In this document: one piece after another, positions 6,116-14,604 of the stretch
Layout: every line of letters starts with the position of its first letter
Position numbering within the stretch: the stretch's first letter is position 1
NCBI RefSeq assembly: GCF_027625995.1
Contig: NZ_CP115396.1
Span: 2,976,001 to 3,040,000, forward strand
Origin: Hymenobacter yonginensis
GTDB lineage: Bacteria; Bacteroidota; Bacteroidia; Cytophagales; Hymenobacteraceae
Reading direction: 5' to 3'
DNA: 64,000 nt
Position numbers and translations under genes: made by a program
The notes under the pieces: generated by a model
Told to the model about the DNA's origin: nothing
What the model saw: the letters and a program-made list of their open reading frames with translations, nothing else
Databases searched by the model: none

Positions 6116-8314
6116 CTACGGATTCTGCTGGCGGTAGCGGGCCAGGCCGGCATCCAGAAACTTCACGAAGGCCTCGGCGCTGGGCTCGTAGGCTACGGGC
6201 GTGGCCAGGGTGTGGGCCAGGTCGGCAGGCGCGGTGGGGTCGAGGAGCACGTAGAAGGGCTGGGCGTTGACGTTGAAGCCCGACAGTTGCAGGTCGGCGT
6301 TTTTCTTGCCCAGCGTGGTTTTCTGCTTGTTGTCGTAGGTGGAGGTGTACCACTCATTCTGGGGCAGCTCGGCCTTGTCGTCGACGTAGAGCGCCACTAC
6401 CACAAAATCGTCGCGTAGGCGCTGCAGCACCCGCGGGTCGCTCCAGACGGAGGCTTCCATCTTGCGGCAGTTCACGCAGGCGTGGCCGGTGAAGTCGATA
6501 AACAGCGGCTTGTTCAGGGCCTTGGCGCAGCGCTGGGCTTGGGCTAGGTCGAAGTAGCCGCGCAGGCCGTGGGGCAGCTCCAGGAAGTCGTCGTAGCGCG
6601 GGGCTTCGCAGGCGGCGTTGAGGGGCGTGGCCGAGGGGGCAGCGGCAGTGCCGCCAGAGGCAATGGAGAAGTCGTTGCGGCTCTGCGGGGGCAGGTAGCC
6701 GGCCAGCAGCGGCAGCGGCGCCCCAAACAGGCCCGGTATCAGGTAGGTCATGAAGCCAAAGGCCAGCACCGCCATCAGCAGGCGGCCTACGCTCAGGTGC
6801 GCGAGGTCGGAGTCGTGCGAGAGTTTGAAGCGGCCCAGCAGGTACAGGCCCAGCAGGCCCGAGAGCGTAATCCAGAGCACTAGGTACAGGTCGCGCGGGA
6901 GCAGGTTCCAGTGGTAGGCCAGGTCGGCCATGCTCAGGAACTTGAGGGCCAGCATCAGCTCCACAAAGCCCAGCACCACCTTCACGGTGTTCAGCCAGCC
7001 GCCGGAGCTGGGCAGGCTTTTCAGCCACGCCGGAAACAAGGCAAACAGCATAAACGGCAGCGCAAACGCCAGCGAGAAGCCAAACATGCCCACCACCGGC
7101 TGAATGCCGCCGCCGTGGGCCGCCATGGCCAGTATGGTACCCACGATGGGCCCGGTGCAGCTGAACGACACCACCACCAGCGTGAGGGCCATGAAGAACA
7201 CCCCGGCCCAGCCGCCTTTGTCAGCCTGCTCGTCAATCTTGTTGACCATGCCGTTGGGCAGCGTGATTTCAAACAAGCCCAGGAAGGACAGGCCGAACAC
7301 CACGAACACGGCAAAGAAAATCAGGTTGGGCAGCCAGTGCGTGCTGATCAGGTTCAGGCCATCGGCCCCGAGCAGCACGGTAGTGAGCAGCCCCAGCACC
7401 ACGTAGATGAAGATGATGCTGAAGCCGTAGAACAAGGCCTTCAGGATACCCTGGCGGCGGTTGGCCGAGCCCTTGGTGAAGATGGACACGGTCATGGGAA
7501 TCAGCGGGAACACGCACGGCGTAAGCAGCCCGCTCAGCCCCGAAAGAAACGCCACGATAGCCAAGGACAGCAGCCCCGAATCGGCCGAAACGGCGCCATT
7601 GGTGGCGGGCGTAGCGGTGGCTACTACCGGCGCGCTGGAGGCGGCCGTGGCGGTATCGGAAGTGGCAGGCATGGCGGCGGCTGTTACTACAGTCGCGGTA
7701 TCGGCAGCGGCAACAGGAGTCACGGCAGCGGCGGCCTCGCCGGCGGCCGACGTGGCTGCTGCCGCCGTGGTGGTGGTGGCGGCTGTAGTAGCCGCCGCAG
7801 GAGTGGCAGGTGTGGCGGCAATGGCCGTGCCCGTTACGGGCAGCGGGCCGAAGCTCAGGGTTTCCTCGCCCGGAATGCAGCGGCCATCAATGTCGGTGCA
7901 GGTCTGGTATTCCACGTCGGCCTGCACCGTGAGGGCGCCGGGCTGCAGCAGCCGGATGCGCTGGCGCATCTGGCCGGTTTTCTCGAAGTACGTAATGTCG
8001 CCCTTGAAAACGTCGTCGTACTTCTTTTTGGAGCTGATGGATTTGGGCTTGCCTACCAGCTCGTAGGCGGGGCTTTTAGTGAAGCTGAACGTGAACACCG
8101 TGGGGCCCAGGTCGGGGTCGAAGTCGGTGGCGTAGAGGTGCCACTTGTCGTCGATGCGGGCATTGACGATCAGGTCCACCTCCTCTCCCACCTTGGCCGT
8201 GGGCTGGCTCAGGGCCACGCTTAGCTTGGTAGGCTTCAGAATTTGGGCGGTGGCTGCGCCGGCCAGGCAGAGCACAAGCAGCAACGGCAGCAGAAAATAC
8301 TTTCGGAAGAACAT
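6116..8314 (-). CDS. DsbD-family thiol:disulfide interchange protein
   Basis: This 732-aa inner-membrane protein passes electrons from cytosolic thioredoxin to periplasmic thiol proteins. A signal peptide (1-23) leads to an N-terminal immunoglobulin-like DsbD-alpha domain with the cysteine pair in EYQTCTDIDGRCIPGEE. A long Ala/Thr-rich linker (about 160-245) follows. The membrane domain carries the two redox cysteines in TPCVFPLIP and SCTGPIVGT. The C-terminal thioredoxin-like domain has HACVNCRKME (CVNC motif). The linker is unusually long and of low complexity. The domain order alpha-beta-gamma matches E. coli DsbD, although the C-terminal domain is closer to the thioredoxin_7 type. The thioredoxin at 1479 is a plausible electron donor. 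Confidence 0.93.
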   Translation of the reverse strand: MFFRKYFLLPLLLVLCLAGAATAQILKPTKLSVALSQPTAKVGEEVDLIVNARIDDKWHLYATDFDPDLGPTVFTFSFTKSPAYELVGKPKSISSKKKYDDVFKGDITYFEKTGQMRQRIRLLQPGALTVQADVEYQTCTDIDGRCIPGEETLSFGPLPVTGTAIAATPATPAAATTAATTTTAAAATSAAGEAAAAVTPVAAADTATVVTAAAMPATSDTATAASSAPVVATATPATNGAVSADSGLLSLAIVAFLSGLSGLLTPCVFPLIPMTVSIFTKGSANRRQGILKALFYGFSIIFIYVVLGLLTTVLLGADGLNLISTHWLPNLIFFAVFVVFGLSFLGLFEITLPNGMVNKIDEQADKGGWAGVFFMALTLVVVSFSCTGPIVGTILAMAAHGGGIQPVVGMFGFSLAFALPFMLFALFPAWLKSLPSSGGWLNTVKVVLGFVELMLALKFLSMADLAYHWNLLPRDLYLVLWITLSGLLGLYLLGRFKLSHDSDLAHLSVGRLLMAVLAFGFMTYLIPGLFGAPLPLLAGYLPPQSRNDFSIASGGTAAAPSATPLNAACEAPRYDDFLELPHGLRGYFDLAQAQRCAKALNKPLFIDFTGHACVNCRKMEASVWSDPRVLQRLRDDFVVVALYVDDKAELPQNEWYTSTYDNKQKTTLGKKNADLQLSGFNVNAQPFYVLLDPTAPADLAHTLATPVAYEPSAEAFVKFLDAGLARYRQQNP

Positions 8315-8462
8315 CAGCGAAATGGAAAACAGCGAAAATGCAGGCCGACAAAGGTCGGCAGAAACCCTAACAGGCAGGCGGGTTTACCGGTTTTTTAGCG
8401 GGAGGTTGCCAGGGAATAGTAGCAAACCCCGACGGTAAGCCAACTGCTTGACCGGAATCACG

Positions 8463-8470
8463 TACTTTTG
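8463..8470 (+). promoter_or_regulatory. Bacteroidota-type -7 box (TACTTTTG)
   Basis: This exact TAnnTTTG match sits 45 bases upstream of the CNNM/CorC-like start, in the divergent spacer with the DsbD gene. A TTG at 8448-8450 is closer than the usual -33 spacing, so only the -7 box is claimed. Confidence 0.45.
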
Positions 8471-8515
8471 TTTCATAAAGGCAACTGAGCCGCGTGAGCC
8501 CGAGTTGCCGCACCT

Positions 8516-9850
8516 ATGATCCTAAATATCGTTCTCACCGTTCTGCTGGTATTGCTGAACGGATTTTTTGTGGCAGCTGAGTTTGCCTTCGTCAAAGTTC
8601 GTCCGTCGCAGATCGACATCAAGGCCCAGAGCGGCAACCGGCTGGCCAAGCTCGTGCAGGGCATGATGCAGGACCTCAACTACTACCTGTCGGCTACGCA
8701 GCTGGGTATTACGGTAGCCTCGCTGGCCCTGGGTTGGGTAGGCGAAAGTGTAGTGGCGGCCGTGGTAATGGCCATCATCGACCAGCTGGACATCACGCTT
8801 AGCCCTACGCTGGTTCACCAGATTGCCATTGCCACCTCCTTCACGCTCATCACCGTGATGCACATTGTGCTGGGTGAGCAGGCCCCGAAGGTGCTGGCCA
8901 TTCAGAAGCCTGAAACCACCTCCATGGCGGTAGCTATTCCGCTGCGGGCGTTTGCCTTCATCACCTTCCCCCTCATCTGGGTGCTCGACCGGCTTTCCAA
9001 CCTGGTGGCCGGCCTGTTTGGCGGCAACGCCAGCCACGGCTCGGAAGTGCATACCTCGGAAGAGCTGCGCCTGCTGCTCGACCAGAGCAAGCAAAGCGGC
9101 GAAATCCAGGAATCGGAGCATGAGCTGCTGGAAAACGTGTTTGAGTTCAACGACCGGATGGTGAAGCAGATTATGGTGCCCCGCACCAAACTGGCCGCCA
9201 TCGACGTGAACACGCCCCAGGATGGCATCCTGGAAATGGTTTACAACGAGGGCTACTCGCGCATTCCGGTGTTCGAAGGCAATATAGACAACATCGTAGG
9301 TGTGCTTTACGTGAAGGACCTGCTGCAGATCATCCGCCGCAACGAGCCCATCGAGCTGCCCAAGATCATGCGGCCGGCCTACTTTGTGCCCGAAACCAAG
9401 AAAATCAACCGCCTGCTGCGCCAGTTCCAGCGCAAGCACATGCACATGGCCATCGTGTCCGACGAGTTCGGCGGCGTGTCGGGCATCGTGACGATTGAGG
9501 ACATTATGGAGGAGCTGGTTGGCGAAATTCAGGACGAGTACGACAACGAGGTGCCGGTAGTGGAGCGGGTGTCGGCCGTGGAGTTCCGCGTGAACACCTC
9601 CACCTCCATCTCCGACGCCAACGAGTACCTGCCCTTCCCGCTGCCCGAAGGCGAAGACTACGAAACGGTCGGCGGCCTGCTGAACGTCATCTACGGCAAC
9701 ATTCCGGAAGTCGGCGACGTGGCCGTGCTCGACAACTACGAGTTCCGGGTGCTGAAACGTTCCCGCCGTTCGGTGGAGCTGGTGCAGTTGCGCGTCACGA
9801 CCGAAGCCGAGCGCGAAGAGCAGGAAGACGAAGGCCTGCAGGCGCTGTAA
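8516..9850 (+). CDS. CNNM/CorC-type membrane protein (DUF21, CBS pair, CorC_HlyC)
   Basis: This 444-aa protein has the three-part structure of the hemolysin-C/CorC/CNNM family. The DUF21 membrane domain (about 1-195) begins ILNIVLTVLLVLLNGFFVAAEFAFVKVRPSQI. A pair of CBS domains (about 210-345) carries MVPRTKLAAIDVNT, SRIPVFEGNIDNIVGVLYVKD and HMAIVSDEFGGVSGIVTIED. The C-terminal CorC_HlyC domain (about 365-435) carries EDYETVGGLLNV. Members are implicated in Mg2+ or Co2+ efflux and do not act as haemolysins in general. The gene is transcribed away from dsbD and ends in its own terminator. The ATG at 8516 is the natural start, since the first membrane helix begins at once. Confidence 0.92.
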   Translation: MILNIVLTVLLVLLNGFFVAAEFAFVKVRPSQIDIKAQSGNRLAKLVQGMMQDLNYYLSATQLGITVASLALGWVGESVVAAVVMAIIDQLDITLSPTLVHQIAIATSFTLITVMHIVLGEQAPKVLAIQKPETTSMAVAIPLRAFAFITFPLIWVLDRLSNLVAGLFGGNASHGSEVHTSEELRLLLDQSKQSGEIQESEHELLENVFEFNDRMVKQIMVPRTKLAAIDVNTPQDGILEMVYNEGYSRIPVFEGNIDNIVGVLYVKDLLQIIRRNEPIELPKIMRPAYFVPETKKINRLLRQFQRKHMHMAIVSDEFGGVSGIVTIEDIMEELVGEIQDEYDNEVPVVERVSAVEFRVNTSTSISDANEYLPFPLPEGEDYETVGGLLNVIYGNIPEVGDVAVLDNYEFRVLKRSRRSVELVQLRVTTEAEREEQEDEGLQAL

Positions 9851-9883
9851 GCGGCGTCCGGCGTTTGCCTGAAGCAACATCGA

Positions 9884-9918
9884 AAAGGACCTTCCGCTGG
9901 TAGCGGAAGGCCCTTTTT
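9884..9918. terminator. Bidirectional terminator
   Basis: CCTTCCGCT (9890-9898) pairs with AGCGGAAGG (9902-9910), flanked by AAAAGG on the left and CCCTTTTT on the right. It separates the convergent CNNM-like and gamma-carbonic anhydrase-like genes. Confidence 0.85.
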
Positions 9919-9949
9919 ACGTTCAGCAACAGCTTACTCAGCAGACGCC

Positions 9950-10474
9950 TCAGGCGTTTTGCTGCTGAAACCAGCTGGCGTACAGCACATAGTTGTCGGC
10001 GGTGCGAAGCATGTTGGCGCGCTGCTCCTCCGTCACGGGCTTGATGCGGCGGGCGGGCACGCCGGCGTAGAGGTAGCCCGGCTCGCACTGCGTGTTTTCC
10101 AGCACCACGGCCCCGGCGGCCACAATGCAGCCCGCCCCCACCACGGCGTGGTCCATCACAATAGCGCCCATACCAATCAGCACGTCGTCTTCCACAGTGC
10201 AGCCGTGCACGATGGCCTTGTGCCCGATGCTCACGCGCGCCCCGATGGTAGTGGCCGCCTTCTGGTAGGTGCAGTGCAGCACGGCCCCGTCCTGCACGTT
10301 GGTTTTGTCGCCGATGCGGATGGCGTTGACGTCGCCGCGGATGACGGCGTTGAACCACACGGTGCACTGCGCGCCGAGCGTCACGTCGCCGACGATGGTG
10401 GCATTATCGGCTACGTAGCAGTCGGCAGGAATTTGTGGGTGTTTGCCCTGGACGGGCAGGATGAGGGCAGGCAT
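9950..10474 (-). CDS. Gamma-carbonic anhydrase-like hexapeptide-repeat protein
   Basis: This 174-aa protein is built of left-handed beta-helix hexapeptide repeats (for example VADNATIVGDVTLGAQCTVWFNAVI). It has the family signature VIRGDVNAIRIGDKTNVQDGAVLHCT, followed by SIGHKAIVHGCTVEDDVLIGMGAIV. The histidines in LHCT, IGH and VHG correspond to the three zinc ligands of the gamma-carbonic anhydrase fold, so metal binding is likely. Many members (YrdA, PaaY) have weak or no anhydrase activity, so the reaction is uncertain. The protein has no signal peptide and should be cytosolic. The gene lies 78 bases downstream of the radical SAM gene on the same strand. Confidence 0.9.
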   Translation of the reverse strand: MPALILPVQGKHPQIPADCYVADNATIVGDVTLGAQCTVWFNAVIRGDVNAIRIGDKTNVQDGAVLHCTYQKAATTIGARVSIGHKAIVHGCTVEDDVLIGMGAIVMDHAVVGAGCIVAAGAVVLENTQCEPGYLYAGVPARRIKPVTEEQRANMLRTADNYVLYASWFQQQNA

Positions 10475-10552
10475 AGAAGTGGGCAGCTAGTGAGTGATGC
10501 GCAAAGCTACTCGCTGGCGGCCGGGCGGTGGCTACTTTCTGCTTGCCTAGGT

Positions 10553-11536
10553 TTACCGCGCCAGCATGCGTTTCCAGGTGCCTTTGGTCCAGTTGTATTT
10601 GAGGGTGCTGGGCAGCGCCTGCCAGAAATACTTGCTGGTTTCGACGGCAAAGCTGGGCTGCATATAGCAGTTGATGGTACAGCCCTCGCACTGCGGCAGG
10701 CGGCCTTCCAGCGCTACCAGGCGGCCCACTTCGGGCGCGTGGTAGAGGTCGTAGAGCTGGCCGTTGATGGGAAATTTCTGCTCGCCGAGGTGGTAGCAGG
10801 GTAGAACCAGCTCGTTGGAGGGCGAAATAACCAGTGTGGTGCTGGCCGCCCGGCACACGGGCGCCGCCACGTGGTTGCCACCGTCGCGCCGGAGCTCAAT
10901 GAAGGCCTCGTTGAGGTACACGCCCTTGCGCTTGCCAAAGGCCGACAGGTAGTCCAGCTCGGCCGGCGTCAGCTGCCCGCCGGTTTCCACGGTGTTGTAC
11001 TCGAAGGCCGGGTTCAGAATCAGCACTAGGCCGTTGGGCTGGGTGATGTCGCGGTACACGGCTTCCAGCTCGTGCAAGTTTTCGCGGAACACCGTGAACA
11101 GCACGTCAGGCCGCTCACCCAGCTCCCGGGCCACGCGGATGCTTTCCAGCACGAAATCGTAGCAGGCCACGCCCCGGCCCTTGTCGTGCACCTCCTTCTC
11201 CGACGAGTCGAGGGAGAAATGCAGCATGTCCACTTTGCCGCGCAGCTTCTCGGCGTATTTGGGGTAGAGTAGGCAGTTGGTGGTGAGAGTGGTGATGAAG
11301 CCCATGTCGTGGGCCAAACCTACAAACTCATGAATCTGGCGGTGCAGCAGCGGCTCGCCGCCCGTAAAGTCCACCACCGACACGCCTAGGCGCTTCAGGT
11401 CGCGCAGGTTGCGCTCCACATCTTCCAGCGTGATGTAGGGCGAGGGTTTCTCCCAGATGTCGCAGAACGAGCACTTGGCATTGCACCGGTACGTGACGTA
11501 GTAATTGCACAAAACCGGATGACGAACTAAGCGCAT
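10553..11536 (-). CDS. Radical SAM/SPASM-type protein
   Basis: This 327-aa enzyme has the radical SAM iron-sulfur motif CNAKCSFC (CX3CX2C) near residues 14-21. The glycine-rich SAM-binding segment DFTGGEPLLH follows at about 50-59. Further cysteines near the C-terminus (PVCRAAS, LVLPCYH, PQCEGCTINCYM) look like a SPASM or twitch auxiliary cluster site. The start chosen, ATG 11536, gives MRLVRHPVLCNYYVTYRC, which resembles other members; the frame is open for 26 more codons upstream but these lie in the AGCTTGCAGCTT repeat. The substrate is unknown. Similar proteins modify peptides or lipids or act as heme-biosynthesis-like enzymes. Confidence 0.85.
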   Translation of the reverse strand: MRLVRHPVLCNYYVTYRCNAKCSFCDIWEKPSPYITLEDVERNLRDLKRLGVSVVDFTGGEPLLHRQIHEFVGLAHDMGFITTLTTNCLLYPKYAEKLRGKVDMLHFSLDSSEKEVHDKGRGVACYDFVLESIRVARELGERPDVLFTVFRENLHELEAVYRDITQPNGLVLILNPAFEYNTVETGGQLTPAELDYLSAFGKRKGVYLNEAFIELRRDGGNHVAAPVCRAASTTLVISPSNELVLPCYHLGEQKFPINGQLYDLYHAPEVGRLVALEGRLPQCEGCTINCYMQPSFAVETSKYFWQALPSTLKYNWTKGTWKRMLAR

Positions 11537-11545
11537 TTTTTTGGA

Positions 11546-11668
11546 GCTGTAAGCTTTAAGCTGCAAGCTACAAGCTTTTGCTGGGGTGTAGCGGCACACT
11601 GTGGAACAGAGCACATAAGCAGAGCTTGCAGCTTACGGCTTACGGCTTGCAGCTCATAGCTTGTAGCC
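11546..11668. repeat. AGCTTGCAGCTTACGGCTT-type intergenic repeat cluster
   Basis: The spacer between the radical SAM and glycosylase genes is filled with degenerate, partly inverted copies of AGCTTGCAGCTTACGGCTT / AAGCTGCAAGCTACAAGCTT. It can fold on itself and does not code. It resembles the dispersed low-complexity repeats found in spacers of this group. Confidence 0.65.
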
Positions 11669-12436
11669 CTAATGCGCCAGCGCGCCCCAGGCGGTGTCCC
11701 AGTGGGTGGGCGTGGCGGCCAGGGCCTCGGGGGTAGCGGGGCCGTGGTGCTCCAGGTAGTAGTTGCAGAAGCCCTTGAGCGGGCACCGGGCGCAGTCGGG
11801 CTTGGTGAAGAAGCACACCTTCTGGCCGTGCCAGTAGTTGTGCTTGTGAAAATTGAGTAGCGTCAGGGCATCCTTCGGCAGCTGCTCCAGCAACACCTGG
11901 TGGGCCTTGTCAGCGGAGGCTTTGGGCCCGATCATGCCCACGCGCTGCGCGATGCGGTGCACGTGCGTATCGACGGGCAGTACGGGCTTGCCGAAATTAA
12001 ACAGCAGCACCAGCGAGGCCGTTTTCAGGCCGATACCGGGCATATCGTTCAGCCACGCCATGCCTTTTTCCGTGGGCCAGTCGGCCAGAAAATCCAGCTC
12101 AAACGCCCCGCGTTCCGCCCAGATCCGGCGCAGAATCTCCTGGATGCGGGGCGCCTGGGTGTCGGGCCAGCGAGTAGTGCGGATGGCGTGGGCCAGCTCG
12201 GCGGTTGGCGCCGCCAGCACTCCAGCCCAATCGCCGAAGGCTTCCAGCATCCGGTCGTAGGCCAGTTCCTCGTCGGCGTGGGTGGTGCGGTGGGAAAGCA
12301 CCGTGGAAATCAGCTCCCGCATAGGCGAGCGGCGCGGCGTATCCAGCGAGAGCGGCGGATAAAACTCGTTCAGCAGCTGGTGGTTTTGCAGGGTCTTGTC
12401 GGCAGCCGGCGAAGAGTAGGTGGCGGGGGTGGGCAT
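11669..12436 (-). CDS. nth: Endonuclease III-like DNA glycosylase
   Basis: This 255-aa base-excision repair enzyme of the Nth/HhH-GPD superfamily has the helix-hairpin-helix LNDMPGIGLKTASLVLLF, which contains the catalytic lysine. The catalytic aspartate follows in PVDTHVHRIAQRVG. The C-terminal [4Fe-4S] ligands are arranged CX6CX2CX5C (CFFTKPDCARCPLKGFC). Earlier the segment MRELISTVLSHRTTHAD matches the LISTVLSAQTTD region of Nth. ATG 12436 (MPTPATYSS) is preferred; an upstream in-frame ATG would add 30 low-complexity residues. The protein probably removes oxidised pyrimidines. The 45-residue N-terminal extension is not part of the catalytic core. Confidence 0.88.
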   Translation of the reverse strand: MPTPATYSSPAADKTLQNHQLLNEFYPPLSLDTPRRSPMRELISTVLSHRTTHADEELAYDRMLEAFGDWAGVLAAPTAELAHAIRTTRWPDTQAPRIQEILRRIWAERGAFELDFLADWPTEKGMAWLNDMPGIGLKTASLVLLFNFGKPVLPVDTHVHRIAQRVGMIGPKASADKAHQVLLEQLPKDALTLLNFHKHNYWHGQKVCFFTKPDCARCPLKGFCNYYLEHHGPATPEALAATPTHWDTAWGALAH

Positions 12437-12526
12437 GTCTGCTTGTACCGGCCGGCCGGGCTCGGGGTTGCGCCCGGCGCCTAACTCCCCTGCCCCAGAG
12501 CCGACGGCGCAGGCAGCCGGACACAA

Positions 12527-12561
12527 AAAAACGGCAGCTCCCTGCGGAAGCTGCCGTTTTT
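12527..12561. terminator. Terminator of the glycine-zipper OmpA gene
   Basis: AAAAACGGCAGCT (12527-12539) pairs with AGCTGCCGTTTTT (12549-12561), with a T-run in the minus-strand direction. It lies 34 bases beyond the stop of the OmpA-family gene at 12595. Confidence 0.9.
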
Positions 12562-12594
12562 CAGACTAGTGCTTTAGCGGACTATCCAGCCAGC

Positions 12595-13308
12595 TTAGAT
12601 GGTGCCTTTTTCGGCAGCCTTCTTCAGCTTCTCGTTGGCGAAGATGGCAATTTCCACGCGGCGGTTGGCAATGCGGCCGGCTTCGGTGGAGTTGTCAGCT
12701 ACAGGCTGGCGCGAGCCATAGCCCGTTACGGTGAAGCGCGAAGCGTCTACGCCCTGCTGCTGCGTGTAGTTGGCCACGGCCTGAGCCCGGCGCTGCGACA
12801 GTGGGTCGTTGATGGCGTCCGAACCGCTGGTGTCGGTGTGGCCTTCCACGATGACGTTGGTGTCGCCGTACTTGATGAGGGTTTTAGCCAGGTCCTGGAT
12901 GTTGGCCTGCGCAGCCGAGGTCAGAGCCGACGAGTTCTTAGCGAACAGCAGGCCCGAGTCGAAGGTGATTTTGATGCCTTCCCCTACGCGCTCCACTTTG
13001 GCGCCGGCCATTTCCTTTTTCAGCTCAGCCGCCTGCTTGTCCATGCGGCGGCCAATCAGCGCACCACCGGCACCGCCCACGGCAGCTCCAATGATGGCAC
13101 CTTTAGCCGTGCCCGACTTACCGCCAATTACGCGGCCCAGTACGGCACCACCGGCCGCGCCACCCAGGCCACCGATTACGGCGCCTTTAGCGGTTTTGCT
13201 CCAGGGCTTCTTGGTGGTAGTTGTGCCGGCATCCTGAGCCTGTACCGTGCTGGTGCCAAACAGCAGCACAGCCATCATCAAAGCGAAAAGTGAACGAAGG
13301 TTTTTCAT
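12595..13308 (-). CDS. OmpA-family protein with glycine-zipper domain (copy 1)
   Basis: This 237-aa exported protein has a signal peptide (MKNLRSLFALMMAVLLFGTSTVQAQ). It is followed by a glycine-zipper membrane-associated region (about 40-85: AVIGGLGGAAGGAVLGRVIGGKSGTAKGAII and similar). The C-terminal OmpA peptidoglycan-binding domain carries VEGHTDTSGSDAINDPLSQRRAQAV and RIANRRVEIAIFAN, with the Asp and Arg that bind diaminopimelate. ATG 13308 begins the signal peptide. The protein probably tethers the outer membrane to the cell wall. It is very similar to the neighbouring gene at 13662, so the two are tandem paralogues. Confidence 0.9.
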   Translation of the reverse strand: MKNLRSLFALMMAVLLFGTSTVQAQDAGTTTTKKPWSKTAKGAVIGGLGGAAGGAVLGRVIGGKSGTAKGAIIGAAVGGAGGALIGRRMDKQAAELKKEMAGAKVERVGEGIKITFDSGLLFAKNSSALTSAAQANIQDLAKTLIKYGDTNVIVEGHTDTSGSDAINDPLSQRRAQAVANYTQQQGVDASRFTVTGYGSRQPVADNSTEAGRIANRRVEIAIFANEKLKKAAEKGTI

Positions 13309-13661
13309 GAGTGAAAAAGAGGTTAAGGGGTTTCGGAGTTGGTGAAGAAAAGAGCAGAACAGTGGCAGCCGCTGAGTGGCTCTGTGGTGAGGTAATTCGC
13401 AACCACCTTGCCAAAAACGCATTTCGGTGTCTAAAATTGCTGAAAAGTTCGTTTTCAGCTAATGGAAGGCGTTTTTATTGAGCGATATTTTTACAAATCA
13501 GGCTGAGCACTTGCCTTTTAGCCCACAGTAATTCCTGCCGTATTGCGGCTGCCTTCAGCAGCCATACAACCGCACGAAAGGCCGCAAGGTGGGCTCAACC
13601 TACGCAAAAAAAAGGCCGCACAGAGCGTGCGGCCTTTTTTAGTGTGCGAATGCCTGACGGC
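13309..13661. other. Non-coding spacer between the two OmpA paralogues
   Basis: This stretch of 353 bases has no supported gene. It holds the promoter region of the downstream paralogue (copy 1) and, at 13608-13640, a terminator for copy 2: AAAAAAGGCCGCA pairs with TGCGGCCTTTTTT around a 7-nt loop. No exact TAnnTTTG box was found. Confidence 0.7.
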
Positions 13662-14408
13662 TTACAGTTTGCCGGCTTCGGCAGCCTTCTTCATTTTTTC
13701 GTTGGCATAGATGGCAATTTCTACGCGGCGGTTAGCCTGCTTGCCAGCTTCCGTGGTGTTGTCGGCAATAGGCTGCGACGAGCCGTAGCCGCTGCTGGTG
13801 ATGCGCGAAGCATCTACACCCTGCTGCTGCGTGTAGTTGGCCACAGCCTGAGCGCGGCGCTCCGACAGCGGCTGGTTGATGGCATCCGAGCCCGAAGCAT
13901 CGGTGTGGCCTTCTACCAGTACGTTGGTGTCGGGGTACTTCTGCAGTACGGCCGCCATCTTCTGGATTTCGGTCATCGAAGCAGGACGCAGGTCGCTCTT
14001 GTTGGTGTCGAAGAGGATGCCCGAGTCGAAGGTGATTTTGATGCCTTCGCCTACACGCTCCACTTTGGCGTTCTGCATGTCGCGCTGCAGGTCTTCAGCC
14101 TGCTTGTCCATTTTGCGGCCGATCAGAGCCCCACCGGTGCCGCCTACTGCAGCGCCAATGATGGCACCAGCAGCCGTGCCGTTTTTGCCGCCAATCACGC
14201 GGCCCAGAATAGCGCCGGCTGCAGCACCGCCGCCAGCCCCGATGAGGCCGCCTTTAGCCGTTTTGCTCATTCCCGTCTTGCGGGGGCCGGTGCCGTTGGT
14301 GTCAGGAGCGTCCGGAATGTTGGGATTGCGGGGCTGAGAAGTAGCGCATGAGCCCAGCAGCAGCGTGAAGGCCATGAAGAACGAGAGCAGCGAATTAGGA
14401 GCTTTCAT
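13662..14408 (-). CDS. OmpA-family lipoprotein with glycine-zipper domain (copy 2)
   Basis: This 248-aa protein has a lipoprotein signal ending in the lipobox LLGSC (Cys21). A Pro/Asn-rich linker precedes a glycine zipper (GGLIGAGGGAAAGAILGRVIG). The C-terminal OmpA domain carries VEGHTDASGSDAINQPLSERRAQAV and QANRRVEIAIYANE. It differs from copy 1 mainly in being lipidated, while the core from the zipper to the C-terminus is closely similar. Both are transcribed in the same direction but have separate terminators. The likely role is outer-membrane to peptidoglycan anchoring. Confidence 0.9.
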   Translation of the reverse strand: MKAPNSLLSFFMAFTLLLGSCATSQPRNPNIPDAPDTNGTGPRKTGMSKTAKGGLIGAGGGAAAGAILGRVIGGKNGTAAGAIIGAAVGGTGGALIGRKMDKQAEDLQRDMQNAKVERVGEGIKITFDSGILFDTNKSDLRPASMTEIQKMAAVLQKYPDTNVLVEGHTDASGSDAINQPLSERRAQAVANYTQQQGVDASRITSSGYGSSQPIADNTTEAGKQANRRVEIAIYANEKMKKAAEAGKL

Positions 14409-14541
14409 TGAAGTGAACTAGGGAGTGAGAAAAATCAAGTGAGGTTGGTCGTGCTTTACTGGAATTACCGCTAAAAAGTTGGCCGAATATAGACTTGCAT
14501 CTATATCAACCAATGGCTCAGGCAGAAAAAAACCATGCGGC

Positions 14542-14586
14542 AAAATGCCCGGCCCATGCAGCAAATCCGCACAGACCGGGCATTTT
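14542..14586. terminator. Terminator of accD
   Basis: AAAATGCCCGG (14542-14552) pairs with CCGGGCATTTT (14576-14586). The hairpin lies just beyond the accD stop on the minus strand. Confidence 0.8.
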
Positions 14587-14604
14587 CAACAAGTGTGCCG
14601 AAAG

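Noticed and set aside
6911-8224. 437-codon open frame antisense to the DsbD-like gene
   Set aside because: The translation is Gly/Arg/Gln/His-rich without domains, and the minus-strand frame encodes a clear DsbD-family protein.
8522-9880. 452-codon minus-strand open frame across the CNNM/CorC gene
   Set aside because: His/Val/Gln-rich mirror translation; the plus-strand product has all three expected domains.
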